Assembly: GCA_016784105.1 (NCBI GenBank)
Contig: JADHVG010000011.1
Span: 1 to 32,003 of the forward strand
Reading direction: 5' to 3'
From: Candidatus Woesearchaeota archaeon
GTDB taxonomy: Archaea > Nanobdellota > Nanobdellia > Woesearchaeales > GW2011-AR4
Length of the DNA: 32,003 bases
The translations under genes were made by a program, and so were the position numbers. The notes under the pieces were generated by a model. The model worked only from the letters and a program-made list of their open reading frames with translations. It was not told the DNA's origin and made no database searches. Shown piece after piece: positions 7,805 through 16,850 of this stretch (position 1 is its first letter; the number at the start of each line of letters is the position of its first letter).

Positions 7805-8563
7805 ATGTATAATGGAGCAATTTTAGATTTAGACAACACCTTGTTTGATACTTCATCCTATGCACAAAGAGCTATAGGTAATTCTGTGTCTTCTATGAGG
7901 ATGTCTGGGCTTCCTGCAGACCAAAAAGAAGCTTTTGACACACTTATGGGAATAAGAAAAAAAGACCCCAATGCTTTGGATCATTTTAATCAGCTATGTG
8001 AGGCTTATGGTTTATCTGGAGGAGCAGCAGAAAAGATTGTGGGAATTGGTGTAACCTCCTATCATTCCACCAGAAACCATTTGGTTGTTCCTCAACCAGA
8101 AACAACTATGTTTCTTGATTTCCTTGTTGAACAAGAATTCAGAAGTTGTGTGGTGACTCAGGGAAGAACAGAAAAACAAATAGATAAATTAAGAAGACTC
8201 AATATTTTAAAATATTTTTCAGAAAACGAAGAAGATGGTAAATTTGTCTATGTCTTGGAAGATCCATCCAATAAAGAAGAAGGCAAAAAGCAGTTAGTGG
8301 AGACTGCTATAGCTGAACTAGGCATCAACTCATCCGGTAGTTTTGTGCTTGATGACCGACCATATGGGATTGTTGCTGCAAAAAGGGCAGGGATAGCATA
8401 TGGTATAAGAAAAAAAGAAGGCAAATATTCTGAAGAAGATTATGGAGAAGTAGATAATAGCCTAAGAGAAGATGCATCTGCAACAACTCTCTCTGAAGTT
8501 TCCAAAATAGTAACTGAATTAGTCATCCCAAGGAAAATTATTATGTTAACAGATTCTGGTTAA
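7805..8563 (+). CDS. HAD superfamily hydrolase
   Basis: Predicted Mg-dependent phosphatase of 252 residues. Motif I is LDLDNTLFDT with the nucleophile and acid aspartates at about 8 and 10. Motif II is the Thr in CVVTQG, motif III is a Lys in the following helix, and motif IV is VLDDRPYGIVAAKRAG (about 181-196). A helical cap is inserted between motifs I and II, as in phosphoglycolate phosphatase and nucleotidase subfamilies. The last 40 residues after the core are helical and end in a short hydrophobic stretch. Substrate unknown. It lies between PolB and an AbrB-type regulator but has its own TATA box. Confidence 0.82.
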   Translation: MYNGAILDLDNTLFDTSSYAQRAIGNSVSSMRMSGLPADQKEAFDTLMGIRKKDPNALDHFNQLCEAYGLSGGAAEKIVGIGVTSYHSTRNHLVVPQPETTMFLDFLVEQEFRSCVVTQGRTEKQIDKLRRLNILKYFSENEEDGKFVYVLEDPSNKEEGKKQLVETAIAELGINSSGSFVLDDRPYGIVAAKRAGIAYGIRKKEGKYSEEDYGEVDNSLREDASATTLSEVSKIVTELVIPRKIIMLTDSG

Positions 8564-8625
8564 TTAAACCAATAATCTTAAATACTCTTAATCTTATTTA
8601 ATAATTCTATATATTATTTTATAAG

Positions 8626-8769
8626 ATGGAAGAAAGATTCCTAAAAACAATAAGGAAAACTGGTACAAGCTTAGGCATCAACCTACCTAAAGAAGTTCTT
8701 AGATTGTTAAAGTTAAAGGAAGAAGATCTAGTGAGAGTTACGATTGAGAAGGTAAAAAATGGAAAATAA
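8626..8769 (+). CDS. AbrB/MazE-type swapped-hairpin DNA-binding protein (47 aa)
   Basis: A 47-residue reading frame, ATG 8626 to TAA 8767-8769. The pattern FLKTIRKTGTSLGINLPKEV followed by LKLKEEDLVRVTIEK is the classic AbrB/SpoVT/MazE fold: two strands, a 'hGxSxgi.lPkev' loop and a final strand. Such proteins form dimers that bind operator DNA, often as antitoxins or autoregulators. An AT-rich TATA-like segment lies around 8594-8602. The last 11 nt overlap the start of the coiled-coil gene at 8759, so the two are coupled. Role inferred from fold only. Confidence 0.8.
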   Translation: MEERFLKTIRKTGTSLGINLPKEVLRLLKLKEEDLVRVTIEKVKNGK

Positions 8770-9355
8770 TGAGTTTTATAGTTACCTGTCAGACCTACAA
8801 AAAGGTTCTGATTTTAAGGAAATGAATTTTGAGCAGATAAAGAATGAACTTGAAGAGTTGTATGAATCTGAAATTTTGTTTGAAGAATTGGATAAAGGAA
8901 GCTTTTTTGGAGATAGTTCAATGCACATAAACAATGATTTTTTCATGGAATCAAGAATTTTAATCTCAGAGATAAGAGAAAAGAAGGAAATAAATGAACA
9001 ATTAGGAAGTTTGTGCTATCACGTTAATCTTCTTAGGGCAGAGATGCTAAGAAATGATAGAAAAAAAGCAACACAAATTGTATCCAAGATAATGAAAAAT
9101 AAGTATCATGGCATAAATTCCATCATTGATGAATTAGATAAGCTAAAGAAAAAAATTAATAGTTTAGAAGATGTGCATTCCAAAATACTTCAGAGCGGGC
9201 TTTCAATAGACATAAAGGCTGTTATAGAGCAGAATTTCAGGAAAAAACAGCAAGACCTTGATAACCTACATAAAAAACAGAAAAACGTACTCATAAACCT
9301 AAGCAATATCTTCTTAAAACTTACAAAAGAATCTTTCTTTAAGGACAAAAAATAG
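8759..9355 (+). CDS. coiled-coil protein of unknown function, partner of the AbrB-type gene
   Basis: 198 residues, nearly all predicted helix. Segments such as FEQIKNELEELYESEILFEE, LDKLKKKINSLEDV and FRKKQQDLDNLHKKQKNVL look like coiled coils. There is no catalytic motif, membrane segment or zinc site. The ATG lies within the end of the AbrB-type gene, giving translational coupling. AbrB-type proteins are commonly the DNA-binding half of two-gene modules. Here the second gene resembles neither MazF nor a PIN toxin, so a toxin-antitoxin role is not supported. A regulator with a helical cofactor is as likely. Confidence 0.65.
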   Translation: MENNEFYSYLSDLQKGSDFKEMNFEQIKNELEELYESEILFEELDKGSFFGDSSMHINNDFFMESRILISEIREKKEINEQLGSLCYHVNLLRAEMLRNDRKKATQIVSKIMKNKYHGINSIIDELDKLKKKINSLEDVHSKILQSGLSIDIKAVIEQNFRKKQQDLDNLHKKQKNVLINLSNIFLKLTKESFFKDKK

Positions 9356-9373
9356 CTGGTTCTATGGTAAAAG

Positions 9374-9382
9374 TTTAAAAAA
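9374..9382 (+). promoter_or_regulatory. TATA box for ileS
   Basis: TTTAAAAAA lies about 25 nt upstream of the IleRS ATG at 9404, in the short spacer after the coiled-coil gene. Confidence 0.45.
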
Positions 9383-9403
9383 GCATTATTATTCCTGAAA
9401 AGG

Positions 9404-12400
9404 ATGGAAAAGTACACTCCTTTAGAGAAAGAAAGTGAAATATTGAAGTTCTGGTTAGAAAATAAAATATACGAAAAAGCTAACGAGAAAAATAAAGGAA
9501 AAGAAAAATTCTATTTTTGTGATGGACCTCCGTACACTTCCGGAAAAGTTCATTTAGGTACAGCTTGGAACAAATCTCTCAAAGATTCTATCCTTAGATA
9601 TAAAAGAATGAAGGGCTTTGAGACTATTGATCGTGCAGGATACGATATGCACGGCCTTCCAACCGAGAATGCAACGGAAAAGGAACTTGGAATATCCACT
9701 AAAGAAGAAATAAAGAATCTTGGAGTTGATAAGTTCGTAAAAGCTTGCAAAGACCTTTCAATAAGAAATCTTAAGATAATGAATGAAGACTTCAAAAAAC
9801 TTGGAGTCTGGATGGATTTTGACAATGCTTACCAGTCTGTGTCCAGAGACTACATCACCGGTGAATGGTGGTTAGTAAAAAAAGCTCATGAAGCAGGAAG
9901 ATTGTATGAAGGTCTTAGAAGCATGGCTTGGGATTGGGCCCATCAAACGGCATTGGCGAAACATGAACTTGAGTATAAAGACGTTACCGATAGGTCCATA
10001 TTTGTGAAGATGCAAGTTAAGGGCAAAGAAAATGAATTCTTGGTTATATGGACTACAACTCCTTGGACGATAGCTTTTAATCTTGGAATAATGGTGCATC
10101 CTGAGTTTGAGTATGTAAAATGTAAAGTAGAAAATGAAACTTGGATTGTTGCAAAAGCTCTTGCTTCTGTTTTTATTAAAAGTGTTGCAGAAAAAGAATT
10201 TGAGATTGTTGAAGAGTTTAAAGGAAAACAGTTAGAAGGAACTGAGTACGTTCATCCATTCCAGGATGAATTAAAAGAACATTACGATGCCATCAAAAAA
10301 GAATGTCCTAAAGTTCATACGGTTGTCATGTCAGAAGAATTTGTAGATACTAGCTCCGGTTCTGGTTTAGTTCACATGGCTCCAGGTTGTGGTCCGGAAG
10401 ATTATGAAGTTGGTCATCGCAATAAAATAAAGCCTTGGAACACTGTACAAGAAGATGGACATTATGCAGATAACATGGGAAAATTTTCAAAAAGACATGC
10501 TATCAAAGACAACCATATGTTCATAGATGATTTAAAAATTTCAGGAAACTTGATTGCGGAAACAAAAGTAACTCATCAATATCCTCACGGACAACGATCT
10601 CACGAACCGGTCATCTTCAGAACAACAAAGCAGTGGTTCTTTAAAGTAGAAGATATAAAAAAACAGATAATAGATGAAAACAATGAGATAGAATGGGTTC
10701 CTAAAGCTGGTTATAACGCCTTTAATTCTTGGTTAGAAAATCTGAGAGATAACTCCATTTCCAAGCAAAGATACTGGGGAACTCCCCTTCCAATCTGGAG
10801 AAATGTTGATGATGAAGCAGATTATTTAGTTATTGGTTCTGTTGAAGAGTTAGAAGAACTTTCAGGTAATAAAATAGATGAGCCCCATATTCCGTGGATT
10901 GATGAAGTAGTTGTAGAAAAAGACGGTAAAAAATATCGGAGAGTTGAAGATGTGTTAGATGTTTGGGTAGATGCCGGAACTGCTTCTTGGAATTCTTTAG
11001 GGTTTCCAAAAAATGAGGAAGCTTTTGATAAGTATTTTCCTGCAGATTTTATCCTAGAAGGCAAGGATCAAGTAAGAGGTTGGTTTAACTTGCTGCATGT
11101 AGCTTCCATGATATCTTTGGGAAGAAAAAGTTTCAAGGCTGCGTACATGCATGGCTTTATCAATGATGCTTCTGGAAGGAAGATGTCCAAATCCATTGGA
11201 AACTATATCCTACCGGAAGAGGTAATAAGCAAGTATGGGGCTGATACTTTAAGATATTACCTGGTTACCGGAGCAAATCCCGGTTTAGATTTAAACTATA
11301 ATTTTGATGATCTAAAGGTTAAGTACCGTAACTTGTCTGTTTTGTGGAATATACACAATTATCTTCTGGATTTACATAAGAACATAGGATTGAATCCTAA
11401 AGACCTCAAGATAGAAAAGGGTTTTTCTCTAGAAGAAGATTACATATTCTCAAAATTAAATTCTACAATAAAAAAAGTCACAAAACTTTATGATGCTTAT
11501 AAGCTAAATGAAGCCCCTTTGGTTGTTGAAGATTTATTTTTGTCTTTGAGCCGTGTTTATATCCAACTTTCTCGGGATAAAGCTTCTGACAAGCACAAAA
11601 AACATTTTGTGATGTATACTGTGTATCATGTGGTCATGAACACTTTGAAACTTTTTTCACCCATAGTTCCGTTCATAACTGAGATGATGTATCAAAATCT
11701 GAAAAAGGAACTTGATTTAGAAGAAGAAAGCATCCATTTGTGTTCTTGGCCTGAGCATGATGATACCTTAATCAACAAAGAATTAGAAAATGATATGGAC
11801 ACTATAAGTGATATAACTCAAGGGATATTGTCTTTAAGAGAAAAAATAAGTTTAGGGCAGAGATGGCCTTTACAAGAAGTTGTTATCGTTACGAAAGATG
11901 AGAAGACTATAAAGGCAGTTGAAAAACTTAAAGGGATCATCAAGAACCAAACAAATATCAAAGAGTTGGATGTACAACAATCTTTGCCGGGAATCCAAGA
12001 AACTATCAAGGCTGATTATTCTCAGATAGGACCCGATTTTGGAAAGAGAGCTCCCCAAATTATTTCTAAGTTGGCTACTGAAAGCCCTGAGACTATTTTA
12101 GCTCACATCAAAGAAAAAGGTAAGTTCACCATCAAAGTAAATGACGAAGATGTCAATATTGTAAAAGAGCATTTGATAGTTAACAGAGAAGTTCCCGATC
12201 CTTATGTCGAAAACAATTTTAGGACCGGTTTTATTTATTTGAATAGGTCTGTTAGTGCTGATTTGGAGGCAGAAGGTTATGCTCGTGAACTAATGAGACG
12301 TGTGCAATCATTGAGAAAGGAAGCTGGTTTGCAAAAGCAGGATAGCATTTCTTTATTTGTAAAAACTGATGCTGAGCTAGTTCAAGACTTAAAGCCTTTG

Positions 12401-12535
12401 TACGCAACAATAAAGGAAAAGGTTGGTGCTTCCCACATGACCCTTTCTGAGTTAGATCCTAATAAAGAACATAAACACTCCAACAAGGAAAAAGTTCGTG
12501 ATTACGAATTTGAATTGTTTCTTGAGAAAGTTTAA
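9404..12535 (+). CDS. ileS: isoleucyl-tRNA synthetase
   Basis: Charges tRNA-Ile. Class I synthetase of 1043 residues, full length for the archaeal/eukaryal type. The HIGH-like HLGT motif is at 50-53, within the conserved DGPPYTSGKVHLGTAWNK. DRAGYDMHGLPTE and EKELGI follow, as in IleRS and unlike ValRS or LeuRS. The CP1 editing domain shows TTTPWTIAFNLG (about 217) and GLVHMAPGCGPEDY (about 325-340). KMSKS is at about 593-597, followed by the helical anticodon-binding domain and the C-terminal extension. The stop is 5 nt from the stop of the convergent ASCH frame. No zinc-ribbon tail or truncation was noticed. Confidence 0.97.
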   Translation: MEKYTPLEKESEILKFWLENKIYEKANEKNKGKEKFYFCDGPPYTSGKVHLGTAWNKSLKDSILRYKRMKGFETIDRAGYDMHGLPTENATEKELGISTKEEIKNLGVDKFVKACKDLSIRNLKIMNEDFKKLGVWMDFDNAYQSVSRDYITGEWWLVKKAHEAGRLYEGLRSMAWDWAHQTALAKHELEYKDVTDRSIFVKMQVKGKENEFLVIWTTTPWTIAFNLGIMVHPEFEYVKCKVENETWIVAKALASVFIKSVAEKEFEIVEEFKGKQLEGTEYVHPFQDELKEHYDAIKKECPKVHTVVMSEEFVDTSSGSGLVHMAPGCGPEDYEVGHRNKIKPWNTVQEDGHYADNMGKFSKRHAIKDNHMFIDDLKISGNLIAETKVTHQYPHGQRSHEPVIFRTTKQWFFKVEDIKKQIIDENNEIEWVPKAGYNAFNSWLENLRDNSISKQRYWGTPLPIWRNVDDEADYLVIGSVEELEELSGNKIDEPHIPWIDEVVVEKDGKKYRRVEDVLDVWVDAGTASWNSLGFPKNEEAFDKYFPADFILEGKDQVRGWFNLLHVASMISLGRKSFKAAYMHGFINDASGRKMSKSIGNYILPEEVISKYGADTLRYYLVTGANPGLDLNYNFDDLKVKYRNLSVLWNIHNYLLDLHKNIGLNPKDLKIEKGFSLEEDYIFSKLNSTIKKVTKLYDAYKLNEAPLVVEDLFLSLSRVYIQLSRDKASDKHKKHFVMYTVYHVVMNTLKLFSPIVPFITEMMYQNLKKELDLEEESIHLCSWPEHDDTLINKELENDMDTISDITQGILSLREKISLGQRWPLQEVVIVTKDEKTIKAVEKLKGIIKNQTNIKELDVQQSLPGIQETIKADYSQIGPDFGKRAPQIISKLATESPETILAHIKEKGKFTIKVNDEDVNIVKEHLIVNREVPDPYVENNFRTGFIYLNRSVSADLEAEGYARELMRRVQSLRKEAGLQKQDSISLFVKTDAELVQDLKPLYATIKEKVGASHMTLSELDPNKEHKHSNKEKVRDYEFELFLEKV

Positions 12536-12540
12536 TCAAA

Positions 12541-13083
12541 TTAAAAAAGAACACTCAGAGGTAAAGAAGAGATACTAAAATCCTTGATGTAAGAATAACT
12601 TTGAGGTGCCTTGAATTCTTTATTTAAAAATTGGTTTAAAGTTAAAGGTTTTTTGAAATTATGAGTTTTTTTTATTTCTATTGCCACAAACTTAGATTTT
12701 CCTTTGTAATATTTATACAAAAAATTTTTGTTTATTTTAGCTTTTTTTACAAACTTTCCAATACTAGATAAAGGTAACTCTTGGTACTTAGATATCTCGC
12801 AAAAACCCACCACTTTTTTTGTTGGAGCAGTTTCGTAAATTGCAATTAATTTATTTTTTATTTTAGGAAGTGTCTTTCTTAACTCTATTTTTTTTTCTCC
12901 AGAGAATATTAATTTAGAATATTCTGGATTTACAGAATAAAGTGTAACTGAATTTTGGTTTTGAAGAATGTTTGAAAGCCTTTTAACAAGGGTAGGGGTA
13001 TTTGCCTTCCTTGCGGATTTTATTGAGTTCTTCTTCTGTAAGCATCCAAGAACCTTGGGGATTGAACCTCTTTTTGATTTCAC
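12541..13083 (-). CDS. ASCH/PUA-like domain protein, start uncertain (possible frameshifted tail of the upstream gene)
   Basis: From about residue 45 the frame encodes a clear ASCH (PUA-like) domain: LYSVNPEYSKLIFSGEKKIE, then YETAPTKKVVGFCEI, a Tyr-Lys-Gly element (YKYYKGKSKFVAIEI) and the closing FKAPQSYSYI. ASCH domains are thought to bind RNA or modified nucleotides. The only ATG (13083) lies 101 nt inside the upstream GNAT-ASCH gene, and the first 36 or so residues there look like an out-of-frame shadow. No ATG, GTG or TTG follows before the domain. Translation could start at an ATT (12969), or the domain could be joined to the upstream gene by a +1 frameshift. Confidence 0.65.
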   Translation of the reverse strand: MKSKRGSIPKVLGCLQKKNSIKSARKANTPTLVKRLSNILQNQNSVTLYSVNPEYSKLIFSGEKKIELRKTLPKIKNKLIAIYETAPTKKVVGFCEISKYQELPLSSIGKFVKKAKINKNFLYKYYKGKSKFVAIEIKKTHNFKKPLTLNQFLNKEFKAPQSYSYIKDFSISSLPLSVLF

Positions 13084-14266
13084 GTATTTTTTTAAGAGGT
13101 ATCTTCTTTTTATATTTTACGAATTTTCCTATGGAAATAGCCATAACTTGTCCTTTTTTATTTTTATATTCTTCAATTTCACTTAACTTTAATATTCCTT
13201 TTGCATTAAATCTATTGTACAGGTTTTGAGGACTATCTAACACAATTTCCTTTACTTTACCCTCGCCAATTATCCCGCTAGTAGGGCTAGATTCATAAAA
13301 TAAAAATGTCTGACCTCTCTTAGCATTAGGAAGGTTAGAATATTTATAAAACACTTTTTCTTTTCGCAAAGATTTTTTATCTGCGTCCAATAAAGTTTGT
13401 TTCCCATCATATAATATTCTATCCGCATAATTCTTTTGAACAGTCGAAATAAAACCTGCAAATTCTTCTTTTTTTAGGTTTAGAGGAAAGAAAAAAGACT
13501 CTACATCATAGCTATCTATGACCTTGATATTAGGCACTCCAAAAGAGTCTAAAGGATAATAAGACACAACTATAGATGCAGAACAGTTTTTATCTTTCAT
13601 TAATTCCTTGATTTTTTTTAAAATGATGGTGGAAGTATTATTTTTATTTAAGTTAAAAAACAAGAGAGTTCTGTAAGCTTCTTTGATATAAACATATTTT
13701 TGAACTATACAATACTCTTCTTGATCTTCCAATATTTTATACCCTCTCAAATGGAATAAATATTTTAATATTAAGTCCTTAAACTGGGTTTTGTCCAGAG
13801 AATCAAACAGATTCAATTTGCTCATGTAATACTCTGATTTTTCTTTTCGATAGTTATAGGGGAAGATTCCATCTAATAAAAATCCATATTCTTTAAAATA
13901 GTTAAGAAGTAGTTCTACTTCCTCTTCGGCAAATGTCACAAAAATTTTAGTAATCCCTTTTTCTATCCAAAAATCTACAACCCTATTAAGTAAATAAGGT
14001 CCAAAAGAGCATCCCCAATACTTTTCTGTGATGTAGAATGTTTTCAGTTTAACTGTGTTTATTCCTTTCTCCTCTATCCCTGAAATTGCACACCCCGCAA
14101 TTTCCCCATCTACTTCTACAATCAAACATTCTACTTCTTTTTGTATAATTTTTTTAATTTGTTTATTTACCCATTTGTCAATAGAGGGATAAAATTTCTC
14201 TAGTTCCATGACTATTGAAACAACTGCTTTTTCATCTTCTTTTCTAAATTCTCTAAAACATAGCAT
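12983..14266 (-). CDS. GNAT N-acetyltransferase fused to an ASCH-like domain
   Basis: 427 residues in at least two domains. Residues about 1-155 are a GNAT fold: MLCFREFRKEDEKAVV, then VEVDGEIAGCAISG, YWGCSFGPYLLNRVVDFWIE (acetyl-CoA loop, degenerate) and YFKEYGFLLDG. Residues about 160-300 match no domain I recognise. Residues about 320-415 are ASCH-like: GQTFLFYESSPTSGIIGEGK, KGQVMAISIGKFV and FNPQGSWMLTEEEL. These align piece by piece with the ASCH domain encoded just downstream in the other frame. A TATA-like TTTATATAT on the minus strand (14290-14298) gives a leaderless start. Likely role: acetylation linked to RNA recognition (inference). Confidence 0.72.
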   Translation of the reverse strand: MLCFREFRKEDEKAVVSIVMELEKFYPSIDKWVNKQIKKIIQKEVECLIVEVDGEIAGCAISGIEEKGINTVKLKTFYITEKYWGCSFGPYLLNRVVDFWIEKGITKIFVTFAEEEVELLLNYFKEYGFLLDGIFPYNYRKEKSEYYMSKLNLFDSLDKTQFKDLILKYLFHLRGYKILEDQEEYCIVQKYVYIKEAYRTLLFFNLNKNNTSTIILKKIKELMKDKNCSASIVVSYYPLDSFGVPNIKVIDSYDVESFFFPLNLKKEEFAGFISTVQKNYADRILYDGKQTLLDADKKSLRKEKVFYKYSNLPNAKRGQTFLFYESSPTSGIIGEGKVKEIVLDSPQNLYNRFNAKGILKLSEIEEYKNKKGQVMAISIGKFVKYKKKIPLKKIREIKKRFNPQGSWMLTEEELNKIRKEGKYPYPC

Positions 14267-14289
14267 AGACTACTAGAGATATTCTTAGA

Positions 14290-14298
14290 TATATAAAC
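14290..14298 (-). promoter_or_regulatory. TATA box for the GNAT-ASCH gene
   Basis: TTTATATAT on the minus strand, 23 nt before the ATG at 14266. The 131-nt spacer also holds the divergent promoter of the next gene and no further gene. Confidence 0.5.
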
Positions 14299-14364
14299 CT
14301 CACGTGTAAATGTCCAGTGGGTAGTGAGAGAATTTTAAAATAAGGATAATAACTAATCAAAACC

Positions 14365-14372
14365 TATTTATA
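14365..14372 (+). promoter_or_regulatory. TATA box for the HTH-like gene
   Basis: TATTTATA, 25 nt before the ATG at 14398, consistent with a leaderless transcript. Confidence 0.5.
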
Positions 14373-14397
14373 CTATTTAATTCTTAAAACTTTTAAT

Positions 14398-14853
14398 ATG
14401 GCTAAAACTATTTCAAGAGAAATCCCCCTAGCAGAAATAACTCTTAGAAGGTACGAAAAACCTTCCAAGGTTTCTGAAAGAGAACTAGTAAGAAAATTGT
14501 GTTTATCTATTGGTTTATTACAACCCGGAGATTCTCGAGACATCATTGTGGACATTCTTGATGTTCTGATTAAAGCAAAAAAGAAGAAAGAGCTTCTTAC
14601 TAGTGAGGAACTTGAAAAAAAAGTTATAGATTCAAGAAAAAAAAGAAAATTGGCTATGCATGGAATTGCATCTTCCAACATAAGAAGACAGCTAAAAAGA
14701 TTAAGAGATATTTTCCTTGTTGAAAAAATTAAGACAAAATATCGTATTGCAGAATTTGAAAAGCTATCAACAATATTTGAGGAAAAAATAGCACGTTTTT
14801 ATCTTAATTCTATTGTGGAAAGGGTTAAGGATTATTTTGCAGTTTTGAAGTAG
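14398..14853 (+). CDS. conserved archaeal winged-helix/HTH-like protein
   Basis: 151 residues, soluble and basic. It begins with a conserved-looking PLAEITLRRYEKP element and continues with RELVRKLCLSIGLLQPGDSRDIIVDILDVL, a helical segment. The second half has the character of a winged helix (LLTSEELEKKV then GIASSNIRRQLKRLRDIFLVE and IKTKYRIAEF as wing). The pattern resembles archaeal hypothetical proteins I recall as putative regulators, but no specific family name can be defended. It precedes a GNAT-like gene and the pyrimidine operon on the same strand, each with its own TATA box, so a local regulatory role is only a suggestion. Confidence 0.6.
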   Translation: MAKTISREIPLAEITLRRYEKPSKVSERELVRKLCLSIGLLQPGDSRDIIVDILDVLIKAKKKKELLTSEELEKKVIDSRKKRKLAMHGIASSNIRRQLKRLRDIFLVEKIKTKYRIAEFEKLSTIFEEKIARFYLNSIVERVKDYFAVLK

Positions 14854-14867
14854 CAAGTTTCAGAAAA

Positions 14868-14879
14868 AATATTTAAAAG
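14868..14879 (+). promoter_or_regulatory. TATA box for the GNAT-like gene
   Basis: AATATTTAAAAG, ending 22 nt before the ATG at 14902. Confidence 0.5.
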
Positions 14880-14901
14880 AAAACCTAATCCCTCCCTTTT
14901 C

Positions 14902-15339
14902 ATGGCAGAACTGCTTAGCGTTCCTCCAATAATTATTCCGTCTTATTCTGGAAATAATATAAATTGCATAGTGGAACCCTCAGAGGAAAGGCCATTTGGA
15001 ACAGCCAGAGTTGAAATAAAAAAATGTGATAAATTCTATACTGAACCAGTTAAACAACAGCTCAGAGACTTAGGGTTAAAAGTTGATGATTACGTTGCTC
15101 ATTTATTGAGTTTTTTTCCTAATGGTGGTGGCAAAGAAGAAGAAATAAGTAAATATACTAGACACGGAGTTGGGTCTAAATTGTTAGATAGCATAGTTGA
15201 AGATTCTTTAGAAAGAAATGCTAAAGGAATACTTGTATTTTCATTCCACAAATGGATGGACAATTTTCTTTCCAAAAAAAAATTTGTTATGTGTCATCCT
15301 AGTTTAAATGATTTTTATAAATCGTTACAACCTATTTAA
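14902..15339 (+). CDS. small GNAT-like acetyltransferase
   Basis: 145 residues. The segment YTRHGVGSKLLDSIVEDSLERNAKGILVFSF (about 92-122) has the R/QxxGxG/A acetyl-CoA loop and following helix of GNAT enzymes, and WMDNFLSKKKFVMC matches the C-terminal 'FY.k.GF' element. The N-terminal 60 residues are less typical, with a single VEIKKCDKF strand. It may be a divergent or partly degenerate GNAT, and no substrate can be inferred. The 155-nt spacer to pyrB carries a palindrome and the pyr promoter, so it is probably transcribed alone. Confidence 0.6.
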   Translation: MAELLSVPPIIIPSYSGNNINCIVEPSEERPFGTARVEIKKCDKFYTEPVKQQLRDLGLKVDDYVAHLLSFFPNGGGKEEEISKYTRHGVGSKLLDSIVEDSLERNAKGILVFSFHKWMDNFLSKKKFVMCHPSLNDFYKSLQPI

Positions 15340-15380
15340 TTACCAAAACTCTTATAAACTAAAACCTACTGTTTTATATT

Positions 15381-15398
15381 TTAGAACACAAGTTCTAA
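15381..15398. repeat. perfect inverted repeat upstream of the pyr operon
   Basis: TTAGAAC-ACAA-GTTCTAA: 7-bp arms around a 4-nt loop, about 63 nt upstream of the pyr TATA box and 42 nt after the previous stop. T-rich tracts follow it. It could be an operator for the operon or a hairpin at the 3' end of the GNAT-like transcript. A second short palindrome, TTCTAGAA, lies at about 15424-15431. Confidence 0.5.
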
Positions 15399-15460
15399 GT
15401 TTTCTATTTTAAAATTCCAAACCTTCTAGAAACCAAATTGCTATACTAGGAATCATAACA

Positions 15461-15468
15461 TTTATATA
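15461..15468 (+). promoter_or_regulatory. TATA box of the pyrimidine operon
   Basis: TTTATATA, 26 nt upstream of the pyrB ATG at 15495, which implies a leaderless operon mRNA. The spacing supports the ATG rather than the in-frame TTG one codon earlier. Confidence 0.6.
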
Positions 15469-15479
15469 CCAAAAATTAG

Positions 15480-16849
<1,370 letters not shown>

Positions 16850-16850
16850 C

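Noticed and set aside
8759-9355. Calling the coiled-coil protein a toxin
   Set aside because: There is no MazF, PIN, RelE or HEPN-type catalytic pattern; overlap with an AbrB-type gene alone is not enough.
12983-13083. First 36 or so residues of the second ASCH frame as genuine protein
   Set aside because: They overlap the well-formed end of the first ASCH domain (QGSWMLTEEEL) in another frame and look like a shadow translation.
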